Position numbers and translations under genes: made by a program. Shown here piece by piece: positions 17,245-25,422 of a DNA stretch of 57,677 nucleotides. The notes beneath the pieces are model-generated. The model was not told the DNA's origin, made no database searches, and saw only the letters and a list, made by a program, of their open reading frames with translations. This DNA comes from an uncultured Bacteroidia bacterium (GTDB lineage Bacteria > Bacteroidota > Bacteroidia > Bacteroidales > F082). How positions within the stretch are numbered: the first letter of the stretch is position 1; every line of letters starts with the position of its first letter. Location: assembly GCA_913009755.1 (NCBI GenBank), contig CAJVWU010000016.1, positions 1-57,677 on the forward strand, written 5' to 3'.

Positions 17245-17748
17245 ATGGAAAATAAAGAAAAAGTCCCGTTACAAAAAGTAATGATCATTTGTTCGAAAGC
17301 AGCACTTGAAGATGTTTATGCTGCCCTTGTCATGGCCAACGGCGCTGTGATGGAAGGCATCGAAACCAAGTTGTTTTTTACATTCTTCGGGCTGGATGCC
17401 ATTACCAAAAAAACCATGAATAAACTGCACACGGCTACGGTCGGGAATCCCGGCATGCGCATGCCCGGCGGATTGCCTTTTCCCACTATGCTGGGAGGCT
17501 TGCCCGGCGTGGAAACCGGTGTGACCAAAATGATGAAAAAGGAAATGGAAAAACTGGATATGCCCCCGGTTGATGAATTCCTTGAACTCATTGATGCCGG
17601 CGGTGGTGAGGTCTTTGCCTGCAAACTGGCTGCCGATATGTTCAAACTCAAAAAAGAAGATTTTCATGAAGTGGTGAAAGGCATCATCACCGTGGGCGAC
17701 CTGTATGCCATGTGCGACGGGCCGGGAACACAGATTATTTTCACTTAA
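17245..17748 (+). CDS. DsrE2-like (DsrE/DsrF/DrsH-type) sulfurtransferase
   Basis: A 167-residue protein from the ATG at 17245, 19 bp after the DsrC-like gene. It has the DsrE fold: a beta-alpha start (KVMIICSKAALEDVYAALVMAN, with Cys16 at the end of strand 1), the LFFTFFGLDAITKK segment, then FACKLAADMFKLKKEDF with Cys126, the conserved persulfide-bearing Cys of DsrE2-type proteins. A Gly/Met/Pro-rich loop (about 68-90) lies between them. Likely it accepts sulfane sulfur and hands it to the neighbouring DsrC-like carrier. A strong terminator follows. Confidence 0.85.
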   Translation: MENKEKVPLQKVMIICSKAALEDVYAALVMANGAVMEGIETKLFFTFFGLDAITKKTMNKLHTATVGNPGMRMPGGLPFPTMLGGLPGVETGVTKMMKKEMEKLDMPPVDEFLELIDAGGGEVFACKLAADMFKLKKEDFHEVVKGIITVGDLYAMCDGPGTQIIFT

Positions 17749-17772
17749 TGTTTATTGTGTTTTATTTGATGA

Positions 17773-17804
17773 AAGCCCCTTCACAAGTAAGGGGCTTTTT
17801 TTTT
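17773..17804 (+). terminator. Rho-independent terminator of the sulfur cluster
   Basis: Nine-bp stem AAGCCCCTT with AAGGGGCTT, 7-nt loop, followed by a run of eight T. It closes the sqr-DUF1641-dsrC-dsrE unit and separates it from tatC. Confidence 0.9.
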
Positions 17805-17811
17805 AATTTTG
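17804..17811 (+). promoter_or_regulatory. -7 box of tatC
   Basis: TAATTTTG, a perfect TAnnTTTG, begins at the end of the preceding terminator. It rules out the upstream TTG at 17809 as start and supports the ATG at 17827. Confidence 0.6.
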
Positions 17812-17826
17812 CGTTTTCCTCAGAAC

Positions 17827-18678
17827 ATGACAGAAAAACTGACAACAAAAAACGAAAAGAAAAAGGAAACCGAAAAAGTAATGTCTTTTTGGGACCACAT
17901 GGAAGAGTTGCGTATGCACATCATCCGTTCAGTTATCGCCATTGTTGTTTTCGCTGTCGTAGCCTTCCTTAACAGGAAGATCATCTTCGATGTCATCATC
18001 CTGGCACCCAGCAAACCGGGATTCTTTACCAACAAAGTATTGTGTTGGATATCACACAAACTGGCGTTGAATGCGCTGTGCATAAGCGATATAAACTTAG
18101 ATATCATCAATATCAACATGTCGGGTCAGTTTCTTACGCACATGTATATTTCCATCGTTGCCGGGTTTATTGTGGCTTTTCCTTACATCCTCTGGGAAAT
18201 CTGGCGCTTCGTTAAACCGGCCATGCGCAACAATGAAAAGAAATATTCGAGGGGTGGTATTTTGGTTGCCACACTTTTATTTGCCATCGGCATTCTCTTC
18301 AGCTATTTTATGATTGTCCCGCTGACCGTTAATTTTTTGGGGACCTATCAGGTGAGCCCGACGGTGCACAATCAAATATCCCTGACTTCATATATCAGCA
18401 CAGTGGTTTCATTAACCTTTGCGGTGGGTGTGGTTTTTGAGTTGCCCATTCTGGTTTATTTCCTGACCAGCATCGGGGTGATCACACCCGCTTTTATGAA
18501 AAAAAACCGGAAATACATGTTCGTCATCCTGCTGATCCTTGCTGCCATCATTACCCCGCCTGATATGTTCAGCCAGGTATTGGTTGTTATTCCCCTGGTC
18601 CTGCTCTACGAGTTTAGCATCATCATATCCAAGCGTGTGTATAAAAAAAATTATGGGAAAGCAGATGAACAGGATTAA
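17827..18678 (+). CDS. tatC: Sec-independent protein translocase TatC
   Basis: Six-helix inner-membrane receptor of the twin-arginine pathway; binds the RR signal of folded cargo. About 283 residues. SFWDHMEELRMHIIRSV is the family's N-terminal motif (conserved Glu), and FPYILWEIWRFVKPAM with the conserved FxxP/Glu follows helix 2. The helices end near LVVIPLVLLYEFSI. It has a charged N-terminal tail; the ATG at 17881 is an alternative start. tatA is about 13.5 kb away and no tatB is seen. Its 3' end overlaps the convergent GTPase gene by 4 nt. Confidence 0.94.
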   Translation: MTEKLTTKNEKKKETEKVMSFWDHMEELRMHIIRSVIAIVVFAVVAFLNRKIIFDVIILAPSKPGFFTNKVLCWISHKLALNALCISDINLDIININMSGQFLTHMYISIVAGFIVAFPYILWEIWRFVKPAMRNNEKKYSRGGILVATLLFAIGILFSYFMIVPLTVNFLGTYQVSPTVHNQISLTSYISTVVSLTFAVGVVFELPILVYFLTSIGVITPAFMKKNRKYMFVILLILAAIITPPDMFSQVLVVIPLVLLYEFSIIISKRVYKKNYGKADEQD

Positions 18679-20306
18679 TTGCCCCTGATGTTTTTCTCCA
18701 GCAACTGAATCTGTTCTTCAATCTTCCGGCTGCCGGTAACGGGCGTATCCAACACGCCCCTGATGTTGTCAAGCTCCGAGACAATGTAATTCACTGCCTG
18801 AAGGTGCAACTCATCAATCACCGCATTGATGTTATTGGAAAGCAGCGAAACCAGCCGGCGCAGGTTTTTTTCCACTTCACGCGGAATTTGTTTGAGGAAA
18901 TATTTCCTGAATGTTTTTCTGAAAAAAGACATGGGAATGAGAAACCACAAAAGGTCTATCTGGCTTTCAAAAGCCCAGGAAACCGAAATGTTGGCTTTTT
19001 CCATGAGCCTTACCTCAATTTCAAAATCATCTTCAGGCATTTTTACGCCCAAAACTTTTTCAAGGTTCTGGTTCAGCCTTTCACGAAAACCGGACAGGTA
19101 ATTGTTGAAATGCTTTCGCGTTTCATCCACATGATTTTGCAAAAACTCCTTTTCGTTGTTTTCCACCCCCATCATGGCTGCTGCCATATTTTCCCTGATC
19201 CATGTCTCATAGTTTCTTGAAATCTTATTGAGGTTGCCCTGCCAGTTGTCAAAACTTTTGCCCAGTTCATCACGCATTTTGTTTGTCAGTACGTCTTGAA
19301 ATTTCCCGATAAATTCTTCTTCCAGTTTCGTCCGTGTGGCTGTTTTATAGTTTTGGGCAATGTAAGCCAACTCCTGTTTTACATAACTCAGTTTGAGCTG
19401 TTCGTCAATTATCCGGTCTTTCAGCTCCCGGCGTTCATCTTCTTTTTTGTTTTGAAGGTTTAAACTGATGGTAAGGTAACTTTTTGTCAACCGGCTGAGA
19501 TAGCCCAGTTTGTATGCAAAAATCCGCCGGTTGGTTTCCGGAACCTTTTCTGAGAATTTTTTAAAGACACCTTCGATAATGGCCTGTTTGTATTTTCCGG
19601 TACCGTTAAGGGTGGAATAAGGGAAAACACGAAAATCCCTGTTAAACATTTTCCGGGTCCTTTCTTTAATAAAAATTTCCACGTCTTTGATCTCATCTAT
19701 ATTCACCAGGTCGGCTTTGCTGAGGATAAGATAAACTTCGGGGCTTTGTTCCACCGCTGAGCGTATCAGTTCCAAATCGCTTTCCGACAAAGGCTGTGCA
19801 ATACTGATCACCACAATGGCAGCTCCGATATTTTTAAACCAGTTTTGCGTTACCTCCGTATTGTGTTTAAAAGCACTCCCCAGTCCTGGGGTATCAATGA
19901 ACCTGAGATTTTTAAACGGTTTCAGTTCGGGCAACCGGATGTCTGCCAAAAGAACCTGTTTGGTGTTTTCCGGATTGTCTTTCTCGGTGATATATTCATG
20001 TAACCGGTCAACAGAAATTTCCACTTGCTCGCCGTTCAACTTTTCAACAACAGCCTTTTTTTCCTTTCCGTAAGCCAGCCGGGTGATGACCGCTGTTACG
20101 GGAAGCACACCTACCGGTAAAACGGGCTCTTTCAAAAAACTGTTGATCAGGGAACTTTTACCGGCTTTGAACTGTCCCAATACAACCACATCAATCATTT
20201 CATTATCCAACAGCATGATTTTCAACGCATCCGCCTGTGCCAGGATGGAATCATAATGCTGCCCGCGTGCTATTTTTGTTATCTGATCAAGCTGTTCCAT
20301 ACTCAT
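18675..20306 (-). CDS. Dynamin-like GTPase family protein
   Basis: A 543-residue bacterial dynamin-type GTPase. G1 P-loop GQFKAGKSSLIN (about residues 45-56), G2 Thr in PVTAVIT, G3 DTPGLGS (about 138-144) and G4-like SKADL. A long helical region (about 290-420) follows, with hydrophobic segments WAFESQIDLLWFLIPMSFF (about 450-470) that could act as a membrane-binding paddle. Such proteins remodel or guard membranes. The start at 20306 overlaps the hydrolase gene upstream by 20 nt, so the two are translated as a unit. Confidence 0.85.
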   Translation of the reverse strand: MSMEQLDQITKIARGQHYDSILAQADALKIMLLDNEMIDVVVLGQFKAGKSSLINSFLKEPVLPVGVLPVTAVITRLAYGKEKKAVVEKLNGEQVEISVDRLHEYITEKDNPENTKQVLLADIRLPELKPFKNLRFIDTPGLGSAFKHNTEVTQNWFKNIGAAIVVISIAQPLSESDLELIRSAVEQSPEVYLILSKADLVNIDEIKDVEIFIKERTRKMFNRDFRVFPYSTLNGTGKYKQAIIEGVFKKFSEKVPETNRRIFAYKLGYLSRLTKSYLTISLNLQNKKEDERRELKDRIIDEQLKLSYVKQELAYIAQNYKTATRTKLEEEFIGKFQDVLTNKMRDELGKSFDNWQGNLNKISRNYETWIRENMAAAMMGVENNEKEFLQNHVDETRKHFNNYLSGFRERLNQNLEKVLGVKMPEDDFEIEVRLMEKANISVSWAFESQIDLLWFLIPMSFFRKTFRKYFLKQIPREVEKNLRRLVSLLSNNINAVIDELHLQAVNYIVSELDNIRGVLDTPVTGSRKIEEQIQLLEKNIRGN

Positions 20307-21123
20307 TTTTTAATTTCTTTTTTACTTTCTCATACCACGTTGGATTACCCGATGCAAAGCCCATGGTCAACTGATAAAACCTCTCAGGCGCTTCCACATG
20401 CACCCAGTGTGAGGCGTCGGCAATGGTGATGATCTCGGCATTGGGAAAATTGTACCTGATCTGGCCGTAGTCCTCAAGCAAAATATAATCGGAAGCACCA
20501 CCTTTCACAAAAAGGGCAGGTTTTTCAAATTTGCTGATGGTTTCGATACCGTCAAACAACTGATCCAGATTTTCCATTATTCCCTTGATGTTAATACGCC
20601 ATTCGAAACGGTCCTTTTCCAGCCGGTAGAGGTTTTTCATGATAAACTGCCTGATGCGGAGTTCAGGTATTCTGGAAGCCAGCAATTCATCAACTTCCCG
20701 TCTGCTTTTCACTTTCGTCAAATCCACCGATTGCATGGCTTCGATGATTATTTTGTGTTGTTTTCGGGAACCGTATGTTTTCAGTGTGATATCCACAACA
20801 ATCAATTTGCTAACGAGCAGAGGATTTTCAAGGGCAAAACGCATGACCACCTTCCCCCCCATGGAATGCCCCAGAAGGATGGGGTCTTCAATTCCGTGTT
20901 CATCAATGAAATCAAAAAGATCATCCGTAAGTGCCAGGTAGTTGAAGTTTTCGCTATGGGGTGACTGGCCGTGGTTGCGCTGATCGGGGATAAAAACCTC
21001 GAAACCTTCCATAGCCAATCGTTTTCCGTAAGTGACCCAATTGTCAGAAATACCGAAAATACCGTGAAGAATGATAACAGGCTGATCGCCTTTTTCACCA
21101 AAATGACGATGGAACAATTGCAT
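20287..21123 (-). CDS. Alpha/beta hydrolase (YbfF-type esterase)
   Basis: A 278-residue cytosolic alpha/beta-hydrolase. It has the oxyanion-hole HGIFG (about 20-24), DQRNHGQSPHS (about 47-57), the nucleophile elbow GHSMGGKV (Ser about 97) and the late catalytic His in DASHWVHVEAPERF (about 245). The motif set matches the YbfF/PGAP-like acyl-esterase branch. Substrate unknown. Followed by the dynamin-like gene with a 20-nt overlap. Confidence 0.87.
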   Translation of the reverse strand: MQLFHRHFGEKGDQPVIILHGIFGISDNWVTYGKRLAMEGFEVFIPDQRNHGQSPHSENFNYLALTDDLFDFIDEHGIEDPILLGHSMGGKVVMRFALENPLLVSKLIVVDITLKTYGSRKQHKIIIEAMQSVDLTKVKSRREVDELLASRIPELRIRQFIMKNLYRLEKDRFEWRINIKGIMENLDQLFDGIETISKFEKPALFVKGGASDYILLEDYGQIRYNFPNAEIITIADASHWVHVEAPERFYQLTMGFASGNPTWYEKVKKKLKNEYGTA

Positions 21124-21398
21124 GAGTCAAAAGTATCTAATTTCATTCAAAGATTTATAAAGTGAATTTGAATAACACGTTGCTCTTGGTAGTTGAGTCA
21201 ACTATGATATAAATCTGTGGTTTTTTACCTTATAGACTTGACATTCCGTGTTTTTATTTGTCTATTATCACATAAGCACGAATTATTTTAACATAAATTT
21301 AACATTTATCCGGTTTTTTATCAGTACCTTATAGCAAGTTTCCTGTTACCAACCGAAACGCGGAATAAAAATGATCAGGTTTAAAGCGTAATCTTCCG

Positions 21399-21674
21399 TC
21401 AGCCGGATACGTAAAATAACGAAAGAACAATCTTCAAAGAATACTGATAAACCAAAATCACATTGTTCCAACCTCGGGAAGTAACCGGTTTCGTGCGCCG
21501 ACAATAACCTACTTCCGGTTTGATGACCCAGGAGCAGCCGTCAAGGCCGCTATAGTCATAGAGTGTGGCGGCAACAGCATCATTTTCAGGCGACTTGTTT
21601 TTATTGCATGAATAAGAAAAGGGAATGAGAAACAGGAGAAATAAAATAAAAAGGTAGTTTTTTTTTGAAAGCAT
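21399..21674 (-). CDS. Short lipoprotein, possibly frameshifted remnant
   Basis: A 91-residue frame with a lipoprotein signal (FLIPFSYSCNKN, Cys23). The YDYSGLDGCSWVI segment resembles the conserved core of small Bacteroidota lipoproteins in which SGLDGCGWVI is followed by an acidic domain. After that motif the reading becomes basic and low in family features, which suggests a frameshift. I could not restore a convincing continuation in the other frames. Treat as uncertain. Confidence 0.4.
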   Translation of the reverse strand: MLSKKNYLFILFLLFLIPFSYSCNKNKSPENDAVAATLYDYSGLDGCSWVIKPEVGYCRRTKPVTSRGWNNVILVYQYSLKIVLSLFYVSG

Positions 21675-21718
21675 AAATTTTTTATTGCGAATAAAAAAAC
21701 AATAATTGTGCCGTATAA

Positions 21719-22168
21719 TTATTTTTCTTCAAACCACCCGTTCCCCGCATCGGGGTAACAGTCAATTTCGGGAACGTAAGGTTTGATATCCAGCAGGGGT
21801 GTGCCGTCAATCATGTCTGCTCCGGTGAAATGCAGTATGTTTTTTTCTACGGAAATTATCTTCACGATAGTCAGTCCGATCTTATTGGGTCGTAAGGGGC
21901 TACGGATGGAAAAAACGCCGCGTGGTGTTGTCCTGCCTTTCGGGAACTGGATAAGTTTCAATTCTTCATCTTTTTTATGGAAATAAAAAATGAGATGGGC
22001 ATGGGTAAAAGTATGGAGGTCTTTCAGCCCCTCGGCATATTCTTCAAAAATCTCGGCATACGCCGCCGTATCTTCGGCAAAGCGTCCCTGGCGCGGAATT
22101 TTCTCAAAGCTGTCAAAAGGAGTATGAATGATCCCGATGGGTTTTAAAACGATATTTTCTGATTTCAT
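21719..22168 (-). CDS. trmO: tRNA-Thr N6-methyltransferase TrmO (TsaA/YaeB family)
   Basis: Methylates N6 of the t6A37 modification in tRNA-Thr using SAM. The 149-residue protein shows the family opening LKPIGIIHTPFDSFEKIPRQGRF, then LKDLHTFTHAHLIFYFHK, GVFSIRSPLRPNKIGLTIV (the SAM-binding RSPxRPNxIGL signature) and GTPLLDIKPYVPEID. Length fits the single-domain short form. Stands alone. Confidence 0.9.
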   Translation of the reverse strand: MKSENIVLKPIGIIHTPFDSFEKIPRQGRFAEDTAAYAEIFEEYAEGLKDLHTFTHAHLIFYFHKKDEELKLIQFPKGRTTPRGVFSIRSPLRPNKIGLTIVKIISVEKNILHFTGADMIDGTPLLDIKPYVPEIDCYPDAGNGWFEEK

Positions 22169-22235
22169 GGCAAAAGTATTATTCGGGCCTTTAAGTTATT
22201 TCTGAGTTGAAATCCGGAAGTAAAGATACTTTAAT

Positions 22236-22532
22236 TTACAAATGCAGCTGAAGCAATTGAACAATCTGCTGTGCCGGGATAACACCGGCCTGCCTGAAAA
22301 CAACCTGACCATTCTTGAAAACCATCAGTGTGGGCACATTCCTGATTTGGTATTTTTGTGCAATGGCCGGATTACGGTCCACGTCAATTTTTAATATCCT
22401 TATACGGTCACCCAACTGTTTTTTTACCTCTTTCAAAATGGGTGGCATCATCCGGCACGGTGCGCACCACTCCGCCGAAAAATCAATCAGTACGGGTTTG
22501 TTCCCTTTAATTATATCTCTGAATTTGCTCAT
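22236..22532 (-). CDS. Thioredoxin
   Basis: A 98-residue cytosolic thioredoxin from the ATG at 22532; an open frame runs 35 codons further but lacks family sequence. The active site is WCAPCRM around residues 23-29 (CAPC rather than CGPC). The cis-Pro lies in RNVPTLMVF. GGAG lies 8-10 nt before the ATG, unusual in this phylum. A second thioredoxin with the classical CGPC is encoded at 50215-50532. Confidence 0.9.
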   Translation of the reverse strand: MSKFRDIIKGNKPVLIDFSAEWCAPCRMMPPILKEVKKQLGDRIRILKIDVDRNPAIAQKYQIRNVPTLMVFKNGQVVFRQAGVIPAQQIVQLLQLHL

Positions 22533-22679
22533 TGTTTTCTCCTTTCGTTTTCTCCTCCGTCTTATCAAATTATATTCCTTCCCGGAAAAACTGACAAAAT
22601 GTAACGAAAATATCTTCCCGGCAAATGAATACGGCATACACTTTGTGAATAATTCCTATCACAATTCAAAGCTACCACA

Positions 22680-23072
22680 ATGACCCGAAAAATCATATTC
22701 TCAGCCCTGGTTTTACTTTTGATTTCATTAACACAATGGTCTTGCAAAAAGAACGAGGTTAAATGCACGGACGAAGAAACATTTTGCACCCTGGTAAACG
22801 ATAAGAACTATGAAGCAACCGGCCCCTTGATCAATAACTTTCTTTCTACACTAAAAAAAGACAGTCAGGATGAAAGTTTGCAAAAATTAGCGGATTGGCT
22901 GGAGTGTAAAAGTTGTGTTGCCAAAGCAGAAATACGTTGTAATTCCTGTATCCTTACAAATCCGCCGCAAAGCGAAATACAGGTTGTATTTTATAACCAA
23001 TGGACAACAGACACTCTGATTATGGACATTTTAATGGATGAACCGGTTAAGTTTCTTGCCTATCATCAATAA
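22680..23072 (+). CDS. Cys-rich lipoprotein, unknown function
   Basis: A 130-residue protein with a lipoprotein signal (LISLTQWSCKKN, Cys22), so outer-membrane or periplasmic anchored. The mature part has eight more Cys, several paired (CTDEETFC, CKSCVAK, CNSC), which suggests disulfides or a metal site. I recognise no domain. Similar Cys-patterned lipoproteins are scattered in Bacteroidota. Monocistronic, convergent with pdxJ. Confidence 0.6.
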   Translation: MTRKIIFSALVLLLISLTQWSCKKNEVKCTDEETFCTLVNDKNYEATGPLINNFLSTLKKDSQDESLQKLADWLECKSCVAKAEIRCNSCILTNPPQSEIQVVFYNQWTTDTLIMDILMDEPVKFLAYHQ

Positions 23073-23153
23073 TAAAATGCCTGGTAATAATTTTTAGAAC
23101 GACCCCGCTACCCATGATAAATATTCTTCCGTTTCGAGTGTCTACACCCGAAG

Positions 23154-23873
23154 TCAATCCACCCTCAACTCCCGCAAATACAACTGAACCGCATTTTCCA
23201 ATCCAAAATAAAGCGCATCACAAATCAGGGCATGCCCGATGGAAACTTCATCCAGCGAGGAGATATTTTGCGCAAAGTATTTCAGGTTGTCGAGGTTCAG
23301 GTCGTGGCCGGCGTTGAGTCCCAGGTCAATTTCATTGGCAATTCTTGCCGCTTCAACAAAAGGGGCGATAGCGGCTTCCTTTCCATCTAAGAATTCGGCT
23401 GCATAACTTTCGGTGTACAACTCAATGCGGTCGGTGCCGGTGGTTTTGGCCCCTTCCACCATTTTGGGATCAGGATCAACAAAAATGGAAGTGCGGATGC
23501 CCGCCCCTTTAAACCGGGAAATGACTTCAACCAGGAAATCTCTGTTCTTCAGCGTATCCCAGCCATGATCAGAAGTCAATTGATTCGGATCGTCGGGAAC
23601 AAGAGTCACCTGATCGGGTTTGTGTTTTAAAACCAGTTCAATAAATTCAGGAGTCGGGTTACCTTCAATGTTGAACTCGGTCGTAATCAAAGGGCGTAAC
23701 AATTCCACATCTTTCCTTGTAATATGCCTTTCATCAGGCCGGGGATGAACGGTGATGCCCTGCGCACCGAACCGCTCGCAATCCATTGCAACTTTTTGCA
23801 CATCGGGCAGGTTGCCGCCGCGGGCATTTCTTAAAGTGGCTATTTTATTGATGTTTACACTTAAACGGGGCAT
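23154..23873 (-). CDS. pdxJ: Pyridoxine 5'-phosphate synthase
   Basis: Condenses 3-amino-2-oxopropyl phosphate with deoxyxylulose 5-phosphate to give pyridoxine 5'-phosphate (DXP-dependent vitamin B6 pathway). The 239-residue TIM barrel shows [17 protein letters not shown] at the start, [13 protein letters not shown] (about 38-50), [11 protein letters not shown] and [13 protein letters not shown], then [17 protein letters not shown]. All family signatures are intact. A -7 box lies 19 bp upstream. Confidence 0.95.
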   Translation of the reverse strand: MPRLSVNINKIATLRNARGGNLPDVQKVAMDCERFGAQGITVHPRPDERHITRKDVELLRPLITTEFNIEGNPTPEFIELVLKHKPDQVTLVPDDPNQLTSDHGWDTLKNRDFLVEVISRFKGAGIRTSIFVDPDPKMVEGAKTTGTDRIELYTESYAAEFLDGKEAAIAPFVEAARIANEIDLGLNAGHDLNLDNLKYFAQNISSLDEVSIGHALICDALYFGLENAVQLYLRELRVD

Positions 23874-23891
23874 GAGATTTTATATTTTAGG

Positions 23892-23899
23892 CAAAGATA
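23892..23899 (-). promoter_or_regulatory. -7 box of pdxJ
   Basis: TATCTTTG on the minus strand, a perfect TAnnTTTG, 19 bp upstream of the ATG. Confidence 0.6.
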
Positions 23900-23942
23900 T
23901 TGTTTTCAGGCTGATGCCAGTTGTTAAAGCTTATACGTAATT

Positions 23943-24014
23943 CGTTTCCCTTAGCGAAACGCCGCAGTCCTTTGCGTTACATTGCGCAACAGCATTACCG
24001 CTTAAAACGCAAAG
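23943..24014. repeat. Nested inverted repeats upstream of dtd
   Basis: CGTTTC (23943-23948) pairs with GAAACG (23956-23961), and CTTTGCGTT (23970-23978) pairs with AACGCAAAG (24006-24014). They lie in the short gap between divergent pdxJ and dtd. Function unclear. Confidence 0.4.
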
Positions 24015-24101
24015 ATATCGCTACGCTGTGCAAAGGAAATTTTGGATCGAATAAGTAATTAACCGTATTATACTTACATTGCATCTTAAAAATAATCGCT
24101 T

Positions 24102-24554
24102 ATGAGGGCTGTGGTTCAACGCGTTTCAAAAGCATCGGTAACGATTGAAGGGCAAATGGCATCTTCAATTGGAACCGGTTTGCTGGTACTTCTCGGTATT
24201 GAAGAATCCGATACACAGGAAGATGTTATCTGGTTAAGCAAAAAGATTTCGCAACTGCGTATTTTTAACGACGATAAAGGCATAATGAACCTTTCTGTAC
24301 AAGATATTGATGGGGAGCTCATCGTTGTCAGTCAGTTTACGTTGTATGCCAAAACAAAAAAAGGAAACCGGCCGTCCTACATCAAAGCCGCCCGACCTGA
24401 AAAGGCTGTTCCGCTTTACGGACAATTTGTGAAAACCATGGAAAGCCACCTCGGCAAACCGGTGGGGAGCGGTGAATTTGGCGCCATGATGCAGGTGTCA
24501 TTGGTAAACGACGGTCCGGTAACTATAATTATTGATACGAAGAAGAAGGAATAG
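24102..24554 (+). CDS. dtd: D-aminoacyl-tRNA deacylase
   Basis: Hydrolyses D-aminoacyl-tRNA (and Gly mischarged on tRNA-Ala) to keep D-amino acids out of protein. The 150-residue protein shows MRAVVQRVSKASVTI, VSQFTLYAKTKKGNRPSY (about 79-96) with the SQFTL motif, and GEFGAMMQVSLVNDGPVTI (about 125-143) with a cross-subunit motif close to the usual GxFGAxM. Length is standard. Convergent with hemD. Confidence 0.95.
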   Translation: MRAVVQRVSKASVTIEGQMASSIGTGLLVLLGIEESDTQEDVIWLSKKISQLRIFNDDKGIMNLSVQDIDGELIVVSQFTLYAKTKKGNRPSYIKAARPEKAVPLYGQFVKTMESHLGKPVGSGEFGAMMQVSLVNDGPVTIIIDTKKKE

Positions 24555-24598
24555 GATGTTGGAGAGATAGTTGCAATGGGAGCAATAGGTGCAAGGAT

Positions 24599-25378
24599 TT
24601 ATTTCTTCCCGTTCCTCCCGTTTTTACGGTTCATCCTGGCCAGCTTGGTCAGATATTCTTCCACAGCCATTGACATGGAAGGGGCCGACTGTGTGGGAGC
24701 AGGAATATTTAACCTCAGTCCGGCATCTTTTACAGCTTTGGCCGTGGTTTTGCCAAATGCGGCAATCAACCGTTCCCCCTGTTCATATTCCGGGAAATTA
24801 GATTTCAATGAATGGATCCCGGCAGGGCTGAAAAAGATCATAATATCATATTTATCAATTTCCAGATGCGAAAGGTTACTGGCAACCGTTTTATAAATTA
24901 TCGCTTTGGTATAACTAATCTTTTCTGCATCAAGCATTTTGAAAATACTCTGTTTATGAATGTTGGATGATGGCAGTAAAAAATTTTCTTCCCGGTGCTT
25001 TTTGATTACATCCAATAAATCTATAAAATTCTGCTTGCCATGAAAAATTTTCCTTTTCCGGTATTGGACATATTTTTGAAGATAATAAGCCGTGGATTCA
25101 GAAATACAGAAATATTTCAATGAATCGGGAACCTCATACCGGAGTTCCTGTGCCATCCTGAAAAAATGATCCACCGAATGGCGGCTGGTCATGATCACGG
25201 CAGTATGGCCATGAAATGAACCTTTGGCCATCCTGAATTCTTTGGCACTGATCCCTTCAATCTTTATGAATTTATAGAAATCAATTTTTACATTGTACTT
25301 CCTGCATAGTTCACCATAAGGTGATTTTTCTATATCGGCAGGCTCTGGCTGTGAAACGAGAATGTTTTTTACTTTCAA
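24599..25378 (-). CDS. hemD: Uroporphyrinogen-III synthase
   Basis: Cyclises hydroxymethylbilane to uroporphyrinogen III in haem synthesis. A 259-residue two-lobe protein of low sequence conservation; the lobe boundary is near residue 130 and the C-terminal signature is IMIFFSPAGIHSL ... IAAFGKTTAKAVKDAGL (about 185-225). The only in-frame start is TTG at 25378, with a stop 12 nt further upstream. It lies 44 bp after the DUF4271 gene, a pairing common in Bacteroidota. A lysine/arginine-rich tail extends the C-terminus. Confidence 0.88.
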   Translation of the reverse strand: MKVKNILVSQPEPADIEKSPYGELCRKYNVKIDFYKFIKIEGISAKEFRMAKGSFHGHTAVIMTSRHSVDHFFRMAQELRYEVPDSLKYFCISESTAYYLQKYVQYRKRKIFHGKQNFIDLLDVIKKHREENFLLPSSNIHKQSIFKMLDAEKISYTKAIIYKTVASNLSHLEIDKYDIMIFFSPAGIHSLKSNFPEYEQGERLIAAFGKTTAKAVKDAGLRLNIPAPTQSAPSMSMAVEEYLTKLARMNRKNGRNGKK

Positions 25379-25422
25379 TTTGCTTCCGTTTTATATCCTA
25401 AACACTCTCCTTTTCTGTTGGC

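Noticed and set aside
22171-22178. TAnnTTTG box three bases from the trmO start
   Set aside because: Its transcript would begin inside or after the ATG, so it cannot be the working promoter for that start.
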